Shown here: one piece after another, positions 48,916-58,713 of the stretch
Layout: each line of letters starts with the position of its first letter
Position numbering within the stretch: the stretch's first letter is position 1
Source of the DNA: Vibrio quintilis
Lineage (GTDB): Bacteria > Pseudomonadota > Gammaproteobacteria > Enterobacterales > Vibrionaceae
DNA: 64,000 nt
Reading direction: 5' to 3'
Assembly (NCBI RefSeq): GCF_024529975.1
Contig: NZ_AP024897.1
Location: 1,178,001 to 1,242,000 of the forward strand
Made by a program: the position numbers and the translations under genes
The notes under the pieces: model-generated
What the model was told of the DNA's origin: nothing
The model's input: only the letters and a program-made list of their open reading frames with translations
Database searches by the model: none

Positions 48916-49830
48916 TCAATGTGTTAGCGATTTTTGCAGTGTAAGAGCGGCAAACTTTACTTGCTGCATTAACTTAATGATTTCTTCTCTATCGGGTGAG
49001 ATATGACAGTGCTTAATGGCTCGATTCAGTTCGCTCATAACTTGGTGAGTAGAAGTGGAAGCGGAATTAGATTCGTTACTGATAACGGCAAATCTCGCTG
49101 ATTTAACTAATGTGGCGAGCTTTTCTATTTGTGTCGGTGACGTTTGATTTGAAAAAGTGCTTTTTAACTGGTTTAACCCTTGGATCAGCGTGTGCTTTTC
49201 TTTTGCTTCGAGCGGTAGCGTGTCGATTTGAAAATGCGCTATGTTGATTATTGATACCGCTTCTTTTTGAGCATTGGTAAGAGAGAAGGGTAAAAACTGC
49301 GACATTGAGCGGTGAAACGCCTGTTCATTGTAAATCGTGACTCGACGTTTTGTTCGTCTACTTTTTGAAGCCAGTGCTTTATCAATTTCAGAAAAATGGT
49401 TGGCTATGAAAACGGAGTTTTTATCCAGTGGTTTGGGTGTGTGATTCACTTGTTCAAAGTCTGATTTGATTAAAGCGTCGTTGAGTAAATGGAGGTAGGT
49501 CGGTAAAAAAGCTTGGTCATTGACCGTCAGCGATTGAGCGGCTTGAACGAGAGCCTCAACACTATCAAACCCCTTTTGATTAAAACCAGAGTTTACCGAT
49601 CTTGACCAGCCTGAATGAAAGGTGTCATTTAAGTGCAAAAGTTGTTGTGCGTTAGGGCGAAATAACGTTGATTGTGGGACGGTTTTCTCATTATTTTTAA
49701 CTTGCAAAATCAGCAGGTCATTTTGAAATATGGCATTGATAAACTGCGTCTTGTATTGATAACCGCAACGCTCAGTCAGTTGAGCGAGATAGGCTTCAAA
49801 ATCTTGATTCGTCGTGTAGTGGAAAAACAT
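48916..49830 (-). CDS. Hypothetical island protein
   Basis: This 304-aa protein starts MFFHYTTNQDFEAYLAQ and has a TGAGGTGAGAT ribosome site. It is Gln/Asn/His-rich. It lies directly upstream of the relaxase-like gene in the same direction and may be an accessory to it. No family is recognised. Confidence 0.58.
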   Translation of the reverse strand: MFFHYTTNQDFEAYLAQLTERCGYQYKTQFINAIFQNDLLILQVKNNEKTVPQSTLFRPNAQQLLHLNDTFHSGWSRSVNSGFNQKGFDSVEALVQAAQSLTVNDQAFLPTYLHLLNDALIKSDFEQVNHTPKPLDKNSVFIANHFSEIDKALASKSRRTKRRVTIYNEQAFHRSMSQFLPFSLTNAQKEAVSIINIAHFQIDTLPLEAKEKHTLIQGLNQLKSTFSNQTSPTQIEKLATLVKSARFAVISNESNSASTSTHQVMSELNRAIKHCHISPDREEIIKLMQQVKFAALTLQKSLTH

Positions 49831-50370
49831 ATCTCACCTCAGAAATAGCGTTTTGGGGCTATCTGCGAGCGGTGAATCGTTCGAGGTGTATCGAGTGTTG
49901 GTAAGACTCGGTTAAACAGTGGCAGTTCACTGTGATATTGACGAAGTTGAGTGTTAAGTTTTGGTATGGTCGTGGTGTATTTAAGATCGTGGTTTTGAAA
50001 CAGTTTCATAATTCTCCTTTATTATCTTATATCTACTTCATACCACACAATGAAGCTTTAGCAAGTGCATTAACTCTTAAACGACTGGTAAGGAGTCAAC
50101 CATTTTTAAAATGTGTTGGTTGGGTTGGCTGCGATACGCTCACGCAGTGACGGGCGTAACAACCCTTGTCTTGCAATGGTTTTTGATAATGGTATTGATA
50201 GCTTTTTACTTTGCTTTGGAAGAATGGTTTACGCCCGAAATGATCTGGCTGTAGTGTATGATAAAGTGTCACTTGCAGGTGTAGGACGGTTAAACTGGCT
50301 GAGTGATTCATAGACAAACTCGGTTTAGTTTTTCATAATTACCGACCTTTTTATCTTAGTAAGAAATACC
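49831..50370. other. Intergenic region with inverted repeat and motif copy D
   Basis: About 540 bp without a convincing gene. It contains the 21-bp motif copy D (50025-50045) and a spaced inverted repeat CGGGCGTAA (50151-50159) / TTACGCCCG (50229-50237). Lying next to the relaxase-like operon, it is a candidate origin of transfer. Confidence 0.4.
50025..50045. promoter_or_regulatory. Shared island motif, copy D
   Basis: TCTTATATCTACTTCATACCA matches the joint motif TKGTWWRYCGATGTCATAYCA at 16 of 21 positions. It lies upstream of the 48916 gene. Confidence 0.4.
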
Positions 50371-50622
50371 ATGTCCGAAGTAACGATCATTGATAAGCAA
50401 AACCTCATTACCACTTTAAAACTGATGCTTGAACCAACAAGAACAGAGAGACACGCCACGCCTGATGTATCGTGGGTTGTGCCAATGGTAAGAGATGTGC
50501 TGTTAGAAGAAATGATTGTTCATACACGAGGTAATCAGACAAAGGCTGCACGTCATTTAGGAATGAACCGTGGCACATTACGCAATTATCTCGCCCAGCT
50601 TGACGAAGTGCGTTTCCGCTAA
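50371..50622 (+). CDS. Fis-like DNA-binding protein
   Basis: This 83-aa protein ends with HTRGNQTKAARHLGMNRGTLRNYL, almost the Fis helix-turn-helix ([24 protein letters not shown]). The N-terminal part differs from chromosomal Fis and is shorter. Fis bends DNA and controls recombination, replication and transcription. An island-encoded copy may regulate excision or island genes. Confidence 0.82.
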   Translation: MSEVTIIDKQNLITTLKLMLEPTRTERHATPDVSWVVPMVRDVLLEEMIVHTRGNQTKAARHLGMNRGTLRNYLAQLDEVRFR

Positions 50623-51373
50623 CCGCTCTTCATACTCACAAAATGCCATGATTTAGGCTCAAAGTAGCGGTTTAGGTGCTACGAGCCACTCAACCTTCGT
50701 TATGGCTCAAAATCGTTTAAAATAAGTCATTGCGTAGCGGTGCTTCGAGCGATTCAGTATTAGTGGCGTTTTTATCCCACTTTTGACAAAGCAAAAGTCA
50801 TCGACTCTGCGAGTCTTAATCTCTGGCTCAACGTAGAGGCATGGATTGTGTTTTTCTTTTTCCAGCCACCGAGCGCAGCGAGTCAAAGAGAGTAAAACGG
50901 GTTGGTGCTGCAAGACTCACCTTCGAAATACGATTTGACCGTCAAACCTTACCTTTCTTTTCAAGCACAACGGGAAAACCTGACTAGGTCAGTTTTCTTA
51001 TAGCTTAAAAAAACTATTTTTAAATACTCGATAGAGGATTTAAATGAGTTACATTATTAAGGTGTAGACACTTCACCACAAATGAGCGTCGTTACAGCGG
51101 ACAGTTTAACAGTCCCTGGTGACAGTGCTCCAAACACTCATTTGAGCCTTTGCCTCTTGATCCAGCATTAAAATATTTTGTTGTGATTATCTTCACTTCT
51201 GCTCTTGATTTTTATTTTAGATATGGCATCACATTAGGAGAAAAGCACAAATAAGAGGCAGTTCAACACGATTGAAAATTGACAGTAAGTTGTTATTTTA
51301 AAAGGAAAAAATCTAAATAAACGCTCTTTGTCTTGTGACTTTTTACCACAAATTAAATATGGAGAGCCACATT
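50623..51373. other. Structured non-coding region
   Basis: About 750 bp without a gene. It has a bulged hairpin at 50656-50687, a long-range stem CAAATGAG (51079-51086) / CTCATTTG (51137-51144), and GGTGTAG/CTTCACC at 51061-51077. It could be a replication origin or RNA gene before the possible initiator. Confidence 0.4.
50656..50687. other. Perfect bulged hairpin
   Basis: GGCTC-AAA-GTAGC pairs with GCTAC-GAGCC around a 9-nt loop, giving a 10-bp stem with a 3-nt bulge. There is no T run, so it is not an ordinary terminator. Confidence 0.5.
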
Positions 51374-52240
51374 ATGAGCACAATAAACACAGGAGGATCT
51401 GAAAAGAAAATCTTAATCGTTGATCGAAGGTTGATTCACACCTATATCAACCCAATTCAGCAACAACTCTTGCCGCCTGACCAATCCATTAAATGCCTGA
51501 AACTGGCGTTTTATCTTCTGCACGTGAACCAATTGCAGAATTATTTAAATCACACCAACGTGGTTGAGCACTCTTCAGTTTCTATACAAGAGCTAGGTCG
51601 CTTCTTTCAGACTAATCACAATGTGATCCGAGCCGAGTTAAGGAAGGTTAATCACCCTTTGGTGCACATTAAATCGGTGAGTCATACACAAGTACATTTT
51701 TCAGTAGACGTGAGTTTTTTTGATTCGGTCAGAGCTATCAAAGAAGACTCAATGAGTGATAAGAAAAAGAAGAAAGAGCAGTCTTATTACATTGATTTAG
51801 AGTCTATGAAATCTGAACGTTCAGTGACTCCAATGGTGCTGAAATGGTTTAAGCAGTATTACAAAGAGCACACTGCATTAGACCGAGATTTTTTGTTTCA
51901 ACTGTTGGGTTTTCCTTGTGGCACGGCAACGCAGCGAAAAAATGCGGTGCGCACTTTGAAGCGTGCAGCAGAGCCGTTGGGTTATCAGTATGACTGTTTT
52001 CATTTTTGTGCTGAAAAAGCGGCACAAACATTACGAAAAACAAAACCTAAAAAAGCGGATCGCTTTGACAAATACGTGTGTCACTTTAAGCCTAAAGCAA
52101 AACCAGAAAGCCTAGTTCCGACTCTGCCTGAATCTATGTCACAAGCGGTCATTGAAGACTGTGACGAGGATATAATTTCGCTTTACTACGCTTATGATCA
52201 ATTTACCCAAGAAAACCCTGAGTCAGACGTTTTTTGGTGA
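51374..52240 (+). CDS. Hypothetical DNA-binding protein, possible replication initiator
   Basis: This 288-aa protein starts at 51374 after GGAGAG. It has a region resembling a winged helix (SVSIQELGRFFQTNHNVIRAELRKV, about 65-90) and a second such region near 150-190, the layout of Rep_3-type plasmid initiators, but no diagnostic motif is present. It sits beside a structured non-coding stretch, which fits a Rep/origin pair. Otherwise it is unrecognised. Confidence 0.45.
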   Translation: MSTINTGGSEKKILIVDRRLIHTYINPIQQQLLPPDQSIKCLKLAFYLLHVNQLQNYLNHTNVVEHSSVSIQELGRFFQTNHNVIRAELRKVNHPLVHIKSVSHTQVHFSVDVSFFDSVRAIKEDSMSDKKKKKEQSYYIDLESMKSERSVTPMVLKWFKQYYKEHTALDRDFLFQLLGFPCGTATQRKNAVRTLKRAAEPLGYQYDCFHFCAEKAAQTLRKTKPKKADRFDKYVCHFKPKAKPESLVPTLPESMSQAVIEDCDEDIISLYYAYDQFTQENPESDVFW

Positions 52241-52466
52241 TTGGAAGTTGGTTCACAATGAAGGAAACTCCTCCGATTAGGTTCTAACGAACTTCAGCCC
52301 AGACTTTTGTCCACTTACATTCGGCCAATGTGTTTTGGACTAAGAAAACGAATGATTGTTAGAGGGGGATACTTGTTTTTACGTAATGATTTCTATCTCA
52401 TTCTCTAGTATAATCTGCTCAATTTTTTTGAACTTGTCTTTTGGCATAAACAGTAAAGAAAACATA

Positions 52467-54167
52467 ATGTTACCTATTCTAAATGCTCTAACTATCGCCC
52501 TGCAATCAGATGAAAGACTTGTTATAGACGGCAAGCTTGCTAAGAACAAAATCGTTGAACTGGCTTTGAACCTAGATCCTTCGCTACTGAAACTGCTCTT
52601 GTCTGATGATCAGTTAAAAGGTCATTTCTTCCAAGATGTTGATGGTATGTTGATTTTCGACAAAGTGGCTTTTCAACGTTTTGTAAACAACAAATCATTC
52701 CTTCCTGATAGTTTCACACAGTTCAAGAACAAAATTGGTCTTTCTGTAGACAGTCACTACCTGAACGAATCTAATGATGTGGTCATTACATGGCCATATA
52801 AAGACTGTGTTCTTGAGGGTGGTCAGACAAGAGAAGACCAAAAGCGTAGTGAGGTATTTTGGAATGAAACTCTCGCACCAGAGCAGGTTGATACTCTTCT
52901 TGCGCCAAAAGCACTTCAAAACTTTGTAAAGTATGATACAGAGGGTGAAAATAGCGAGTTTCAATTACAGGACAATGATAACTTAATAATAAAAGGTAAT
53001 AACCTTCTAGCTCTTCATACATTAAAAGCAAAGTTTTTAGGAAAGGTTGACCTTATTTATATTGATCCTCCTTTTAATACTGAAAATGATTCATTTCGTT
53101 ATAATGACAAGTTCAATCGTTCGACTTGGCTAACGTTTATGAAAAATAGACTTGAAATTGCTAAGGAACTACTGAACCAAAATGGAACGATTTATGTTCA
53201 TATTGATCATAACGAAGGTCATTATCTAAAGGTTTTAATGGATGAAGTATTCGGTGAAGAAAACTTCAGAAATGAAATTATTTGGCGTTATAGCGGTTGG
53301 AACAAAAAACTCAAGAATAACTTTGAAAGAAGGCACGACACTATATTCATGTATACCAAAAGTGATAGTGCTTATTTTGCTTCTTATTTTGAACCATATG
53401 CAACTAAAGAAGAGTACCTAGCGACCAGAAAACAAAAGCTTTATACGGATGAAGATGGTAGAGAATACACGTTAGATACAAGAGATGGTGGTAAGCGCAA
53501 GTCAAAAATTTATCTCGAAGACTCTATGAAAAGAGGAAAGGTTGTCGATGATGTATGGGCATTAGATAAATTAAACAATTCAGCTAAGGAAAGTGTAGGC
53601 TTCACTTCTCAAAAGCGTGAAATTCTTTTGGAAAGAATCATCAAAGCTTCCTGCCCTGAAGGTGGTATTGTTCTCGACTATCATCTTGGTAGTGGGACTA
53701 CAGCCGCCACAGCGCACAAATTACATAGGCGATACATTGGCATCGAGCAGATGGACTATGTAAATGATATTGTTATAAAACGCTTGAGTGGTGTTATTGA
53801 GGGTGATTTAGAAGGTATTTCTAAAGACGTTAACTGGCAAGGTGGCGGTTCATTTGTTTACTGTGAACTGGCTGAACTAGCTTCGAAATACTCAGATCGA
53901 GTAGAGCAAGCTCAAAGCTCAGAAGAATTAATTTCAATTTGGGACGAACTAAAAGAGAGTTCAAATCTCTCTTACAAAGTCGATCCTAAACAGTTTGACA
54001 AAAACATAAACTCTTTCAATGAACTTTCTTTTGACAACCAACAACGTTTTCTTATTGAAGCAATTGATAAGAACCAACTTTACGTCAATTACTCAGATAT
54101 TGACGATGAAAGCAATGGGATCTCTGAACAAGATAAGAAATTCAACCAAGTGTTTTACGGAGCATAA
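52467..54167 (+). CDS. mod: Type III restriction-modification system methyltransferase (Mod)
   Basis: This 566-aa protein is a beta-class N6-adenine methyltransferase. Motif IV is YIDPPFNTEND (D200), and motif I HLGSGTTAATAHKL lies near 408. The N-terminal region is typical of Mod subunits (LALNLDPSLLKLLLSDDQLKGHFF). Mod recognises the site and methylates one strand; with Res it cleaves DNA. The frame is open upstream to 52356, but 52467 starts the conserved part. Five bp separate it from res. Confidence 0.92.
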   Translation: MLPILNALTIALQSDERLVIDGKLAKNKIVELALNLDPSLLKLLLSDDQLKGHFFQDVDGMLIFDKVAFQRFVNNKSFLPDSFTQFKNKIGLSVDSHYLNESNDVVITWPYKDCVLEGGQTREDQKRSEVFWNETLAPEQVDTLLAPKALQNFVKYDTEGENSEFQLQDNDNLIIKGNNLLALHTLKAKFLGKVDLIYIDPPFNTENDSFRYNDKFNRSTWLTFMKNRLEIAKELLNQNGTIYVHIDHNEGHYLKVLMDEVFGEENFRNEIIWRYSGWNKKLKNNFERRHDTIFMYTKSDSAYFASYFEPYATKEEYLATRKQKLYTDEDGREYTLDTRDGGKRKSKIYLEDSMKRGKVVDDVWALDKLNNSAKESVGFTSQKREILLERIIKASCPEGGIVLDYHLGSGTTAATAHKLHRRYIGIEQMDYVNDIVIKRLSGVIEGDLEGISKDVNWQGGGSFVYCELAELASKYSDRVEQAQSSEELISIWDELKESSNLSYKVDPKQFDKNINSFNELSFDNQQRFLIEAIDKNQLYVNYSDIDDESNGISEQDKKFNQVFYGA

Positions 54168-54172
54168 CGATT

Positions 54173-56785
54173 ATGACAATGCTTCACGAGACTTTAAGTA
54201 CTCTTAAAACAGCGTTTGGTGAAAACGTTTTTTCTGATCTTGTGCCTGATTATATCAAAGATAACCTGAACCCAAGTTTTGAAATGCGTCCATACCAAAA
54301 AGAAGCGTTTGGACGCTTTGAGTTCTATCTTGATAAATACCAGAATAAACCCAAAAATGAACCAATAAATGTGCTGTATCATATGGCTACTGGTTCAGGT
54401 AAAACATTGATTATGGCAGGTGAAATGATCACGCTATACAAGCGTGGGTATCGTAATTTCATTTTCTTTGTGAATAGCACTAACATCATTAAAAAGACAA
54501 AAGAAAACTTTCTGAACAAAGGTTCTTCTAAGTATCTTTTCAACAGCACAATTAATGTTGATGGTGAACAGGTAAATATAAAAGAAGTTGATAACTTTGC
54601 AACGACTAATTCAAGTGACATAAACATTGTGTTCACTACGATTCAAGGTCTTCACGCTGTAATGCTCAACCCGAAAGAGAACGCTCTTTCAATGGAAGAT
54701 TTTGAAGATAACAAAGTTGTTTTGATTTCTGATGAAGCACACCATATTAATGCTGAAACGAAAAAGAAGAAAAGTAAAGAAGAACAACATTCTGTAGACA
54801 GTTGGGAAAATACAATTAGAGAAATTTTCTCAGCAAACAAATCTAATGTTATGTTAGAGTTTACAGCTACAGCAGACATAGCAGATCAAAAGATAAAAGA
54901 AAAATACGAAGATATTATTCTTTTTGATTATCCTCTAAAGAACTTCAGAGAAGATTTATACTCTAAAGAAGTTAAAGTGTTACAGTCAGATAGTGAAGCT
55001 TTCCCAAGAGCTTTACGTGCAATTATATTAAGCCAATATCGCCGTAAGGTTTTTGAGAAACATAAACTTGTCATTAAGCCAGTAATATTATTTAAAGCAA
55101 AAACTATCGCTGATAGTGCAGCTTTTCATAATGAGTTTTTAGACGCTATTGAAAAAATCGGTGAAGAAGATTTAGAAGCAATCAAAAACACTTCTAAGGA
55201 AGGTGATGTAATTTATACCGCTTTCCAATTCTTTGAAAATAATAATATTACGTTAGAATCTTTAGCATTAGAGCTTCAAGAAGATTTTTCCGTAGAAAAA
55301 ACAATTGAAGTAAATAGTAAAAAAGCTGAAACATACCAAATTGAACTTAACTCATTAGAAGATTCTGATAATGAAATACGTGCAATTTTTGCGGTAGATA
55401 AGCTTAATGAAGGTTGGGACGTTCTCAACCTCTTTGATATTGTTCGTTTATACGATACTCGTAACAAATGGGGCAAAACCGCTACACAAGAAGCACAGTT
55501 GATTGGTCGTGGTGCTCGTTACTGTCCTTTCAAAGTTGAAGATGAACAACCACTATACCAACGTAAGTATGACATTCTAGACGATACTGTAGAAGCGCAC
55601 GAACTTAAGATTTGTGAAGAGTTGTATTATCATTCAGCTCACAACCCTGAATATATCAGCGATTTAAACATCGCACTTCAAGAAATCGGTATCAAGCCAA
55701 AAACTCGTAAAGAGCTTTCGCTAAGAGTAAAAGATAAGTTCAAAGAAACTTCGCTTTATAAATCTGGTTTGATTTATGTGAACAAGCGAGTTTCCTATGA
55801 TCGTTCAAAGGTTAAAGGTCTAGACAGTTCTATCATAAACACTAATTACTCTTATGCCATTAAGACAGAGCACTCGAACGAACTTACAATTTTTGAAAGT
55901 GCTACAGTTAAACATCTTAAGGTAAAAAGAGAACGTGTTAATTTAATTGATGTTGGTAAACACATCGTAAGAAAGGCAATGGCTACCATTCCTGCTTATA
56001 AATTTAACGAACTTAAAATATTGTTCCCAAGTTTGAAGACAATAGACGATTTTATTGTCTCAAAAGATTTTTTAGGCTCGATAAAAGTTGAGATTAGTGG
56101 GCGAGAAGATATTTTAGAAAATGTCCCACAAATTGAAAAGTTGAAACTGTGTAAGAAAGTTCTTGGTAAGATTGCTGAACAGTTAAATGTAAATCGTATT
56201 GATTACGAAGGAACAAAAGAATTCACACCAAAAACCATTAATGAATTGTATGATAAGGATAAGATTCTAAACATATCAAATGATGGTTTGACAGAGCAAG
56301 AGTTTGGTATTGCTCAAAGTGAAACAACTAATGAAGAACTTTCTTTAGATCTTTCAGATTGTGATTGGTTTGTCTTCAATGAAAACTATGGAACTTCTGA
56401 AGAAAAATATTTCGTAAGATACCTAGACTCAATGATCGATGACCTTAAATCAGTTTATGATGATGTATATTTGTTAAGAAATGAAAAACATTTCAAACTT
56501 TACACATTTGATGATGGTCGTGCTTTCGAGCCTGATTTCTTATTGCTTCTAACTAAGAAAGAACAAGAGCTTGAACTCACTTATCAAGTATTTATTGAAC
56601 CCAAAGGTTCTCATTTATTTGAAAATGATGCGTGGAAACAAAACTTTTTGCTTGATTTAAAGGCCACACACCAAATAGAGCAAGTATGGCAAGGTAAGGA
56701 GTTTATTGTTTGGGGGATGCCATTCTATAACTACCAGTCTTCAAAAGAAGATTTTTCACCAGAGTTTGAACAACTATTGAGATAA
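54173..56785 (+). CDS. res: Type III restriction-modification system endonuclease (Res)
   Basis: This 870-aa subunit has the superfamily 2 helicase core: Walker A MATGSGKTLIMAG (about 70), DEAH box ISDEAHH (about 187), FTATA (about 233) and motif VI AQLIGRGARYCPF (about 445). The C-terminal PD-ExK nuclease is FEPDFLLLL near 786 with IEPKGSH near 809. It uses ATP to translocate or switch and cleaves between two head-to-head sites. It follows mod by 5 bp and ends at a strong terminator. Confidence 0.93.
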   Translation: MTMLHETLSTLKTAFGENVFSDLVPDYIKDNLNPSFEMRPYQKEAFGRFEFYLDKYQNKPKNEPINVLYHMATGSGKTLIMAGEMITLYKRGYRNFIFFVNSTNIIKKTKENFLNKGSSKYLFNSTINVDGEQVNIKEVDNFATTNSSDINIVFTTIQGLHAVMLNPKENALSMEDFEDNKVVLISDEAHHINAETKKKKSKEEQHSVDSWENTIREIFSANKSNVMLEFTATADIADQKIKEKYEDIILFDYPLKNFREDLYSKEVKVLQSDSEAFPRALRAIILSQYRRKVFEKHKLVIKPVILFKAKTIADSAAFHNEFLDAIEKIGEEDLEAIKNTSKEGDVIYTAFQFFENNNITLESLALELQEDFSVEKTIEVNSKKAETYQIELNSLEDSDNEIRAIFAVDKLNEGWDVLNLFDIVRLYDTRNKWGKTATQEAQLIGRGARYCPFKVEDEQPLYQRKYDILDDTVEAHELKICEELYYHSAHNPEYISDLNIALQEIGIKPKTRKELSLRVKDKFKETSLYKSGLIYVNKRVSYDRSKVKGLDSSIINTNYSYAIKTEHSNELTIFESATVKHLKVKRERVNLIDVGKHIVRKAMATIPAYKFNELKILFPSLKTIDDFIVSKDFLGSIKVEISGREDILENVPQIEKLKLCKKVLGKIAEQLNVNRIDYEGTKEFTPKTINELYDKDKILNISNDGLTEQEFGIAQSETTNEELSLDLSDCDWFVFNENYGTSEEKYFVRYLDSMIDDLKSVYDDVYLLRNEKHFKLYTFDDGRAFEPDFLLLLTKKEQELELTYQVFIEPKGSHLFENDAWKQNFLLDLKATHQIEQVWQGKEFIVWGMPFYNYQSSKEDFSPEFEQLLR

Positions 56786-56810
56786 TTCTGTCTGCAATTC
56801 GAGCAGTTTT

Positions 56811-56841
56811 AGGCACTCAACTCAATTGAGTGCCTTTTTTC
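56811..56841. terminator. Rho-independent terminator between res and the integrase
   Basis: AGGCACTCAA and TTGAGTGCCT form a perfect stem with a 5-nt loop followed by TTTTTT. It ends the type III operon and may also act on the convergent integrase transcript. Confidence 0.9.
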
Positions 56842-57527
56842 TTCTGTTTATCCCTTTCGTGGCTTTCTTGGCTCTTCTATATAAGGTTTAAGCTTTAATG
56901 CCTTGGTCAGTGCTTTATGAAGGTGCTTATTTTTATAAACACTTTTTTTCATATCAATCAAGGGAAGGTGGTCTCTTGACAGTGTGTTTAGAGGAGCAAA
57001 CTCTCGCCACAGTTTAAAAGGCGCAATTTGACGGATCTGATGTTCCGTTAACGGCTCATACCTATCAATGGCGGTTTTCTTAAGAGTGATTCGATAGTCT
57101 TTACCGTATCTCCCTAATGTCTCGTTATCAATCTCATGCCCCATAAGCTCGGCGGTCATTGCAGGGTTCTCTTCCCGTTGTTTACGTTCGTCGGCAAACG
57201 TATGACGTAAACTGTGAAACGATTTCCCTTCTTCTTTTATCTCTAATGCCGTTAAATAGCGATCAAAGGCTTTACTGGTGTTATGTCCATAACCGTCACG
57301 ACCTTTGACAATATCAGGGAAGAGTAGGTCAGTTTTTAGCTGCCTGCGTTTATATAAATCCTTTAAGTGCTGCACATATTTAATGAAGCCAAGGCGGATC
57401 AGTGTTTTGTGAACGGGTACTTGTCGGTGACTATTGATGGTTTTAAGGGTTTTATCGTCGTCATCGTTAAAGTCAATCAACCACGTGCGGTCTTCGGTGT
57501 AAATGTCGCTGATCCTTAGCTGGGATA

Positions 57528-57532
57528 GCTCC
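57528..57532. repeat. Target-site duplication, left copy
   Basis: GCTCC here and at 59121-59125 flank the IS element. Keeping one copy exactly restores the integrase reading frame. Confidence 0.8.
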
Positions 57533-57570
57533 GGAACGTGTCAACCTGTTTTGCACCACCCGGAAAATAA

Positions 57571-58713
57571 TTAAATTGCATTTCTCGTGACGCTGGATAA
57601 GGTTGGGAAATTCACACCTTTTTCTATCACTTCACTATCAGCATCTTCCGGTACCGGATTAATACTCACTTCTTTGGCTGGCATCGCGACTTTGGGGGCA
57701 CCTTTAGCAAAACGCTCCGGGTGTGCAGCATAAGCGGCATCAAGACCCGCCTGACGTGTCACTGCCTCCTCTGTATATCTTCCTGTAAAAACATGCTCCG
57801 GTGTAAAGCCACCTAACTGGCTGTGATAATGACAGGTGTTGTACCATGTTACATAGTCCTGACACCAACGATTCGCATGCCCATAATCTTCAAAACGACG
57901 GGGATAATCTGGTTGATATTTGAGTGTTTTAAATTGTGATTCACTAAATGGGTTGTCATTACTGACCCGCGGACGACTGTGGCTGGCGGTGACTGCAAGC
58001 TCAGACAGCAAATCCAGATAACAATGGGCAGTCATCGGCGCGCCTCTGTCCTGATGAAGGGTTAAACCGCTTGATTCAAGGTCATAACGGGTGATTGCTT
58101 CTTCCATTAGCTGGGATGCTAACGCACTGTTTTCCTTGCGCGATAGCATCCAGGCAACAATGTAACGGCTAAATAAATCCATCACGACATAAAGTGATAA
58201 ATATTCTCCCCGCTTTTGAGTGGGTAATTTGGTGATATCCCAGGTCCAGACCTGATTGGGATGTTGAGCCACCAGACGGGGAACCATGTGAGACTGCGCT
58301 GGCCGCTGTGCCCGGCGTTCACCATGAAGATTATCTTCACGTAAGAGCCGGTGCATGGTGCTGACTGAGCACAGATATTGCCCTTGCTGCAACAGGTCAT
58401 AATAAATCTGCACCGGCGGTTGGTTACAATAAGTTTCACTGAGCATCACCGATTTCACTGTTTCTCTTTCTGTATCGCTTAATGCTCTGGGCTGGCGCGC
58501 GTGTTTCCGGGAGCGGTGAATCCGGGGCAAAGGGCCACAAAACTGAACACCCCGGATATAACGTCTTAATGTATTGCGGTTGACGTTAAGCACCTGGCAG
58601 GCGAGCCTTTGGGAGACAAATGCAGGTAAGGGATGTTGCGCCAGCGTCATGATTTGTTCTCTTGTTCCATCGCTTCTATCAACGCCAAGGCTTTTTTTTG
58701 GAGCGAGAGACAA
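57571..58713 (-). CDS. IS3-family transposase OrfB (DDE integrase core)
   Basis: This 380-aa frame has the rve/DDE fold: Asp in VWTWDITKLPT, Asp in LHQDRGAPM and Glu in NPFSESQFKTLKYQ. It is probably made as an OrfAB fusion by a -1 frameshift at AAAAAAAA (58692-58699), since its frame enters the overlap without a good start codon. An internal ATG at 58650 may also serve. Confidence 0.9.
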   Translation of the reverse strand: MSLAPKKSLGVDRSDGTREQIMTLAQHPLPAFVSQRLACQVLNVNRNTLRRYIRGVQFCGPLPRIHRSRKHARQPRALSDTERETVKSVMLSETYCNQPPVQIYYDLLQQGQYLCSVSTMHRLLREDNLHGERRAQRPAQSHMVPRLVAQHPNQVWTWDITKLPTQKRGEYLSLYVVMDLFSRYIVAWMLSRKENSALASQLMEEAITRYDLESSGLTLHQDRGAPMTAHCYLDLLSELAVTASHSRPRVSNDNPFSESQFKTLKYQPDYPRRFEDYGHANRWCQDYVTWYNTCHYHSQLGGFTPEHVFTGRYTEEAVTRQAGLDAAYAAHPERFAKGAPKVAMPAKEVSINPVPEDADSEVIEKGVNFPTLSSVTRNAI

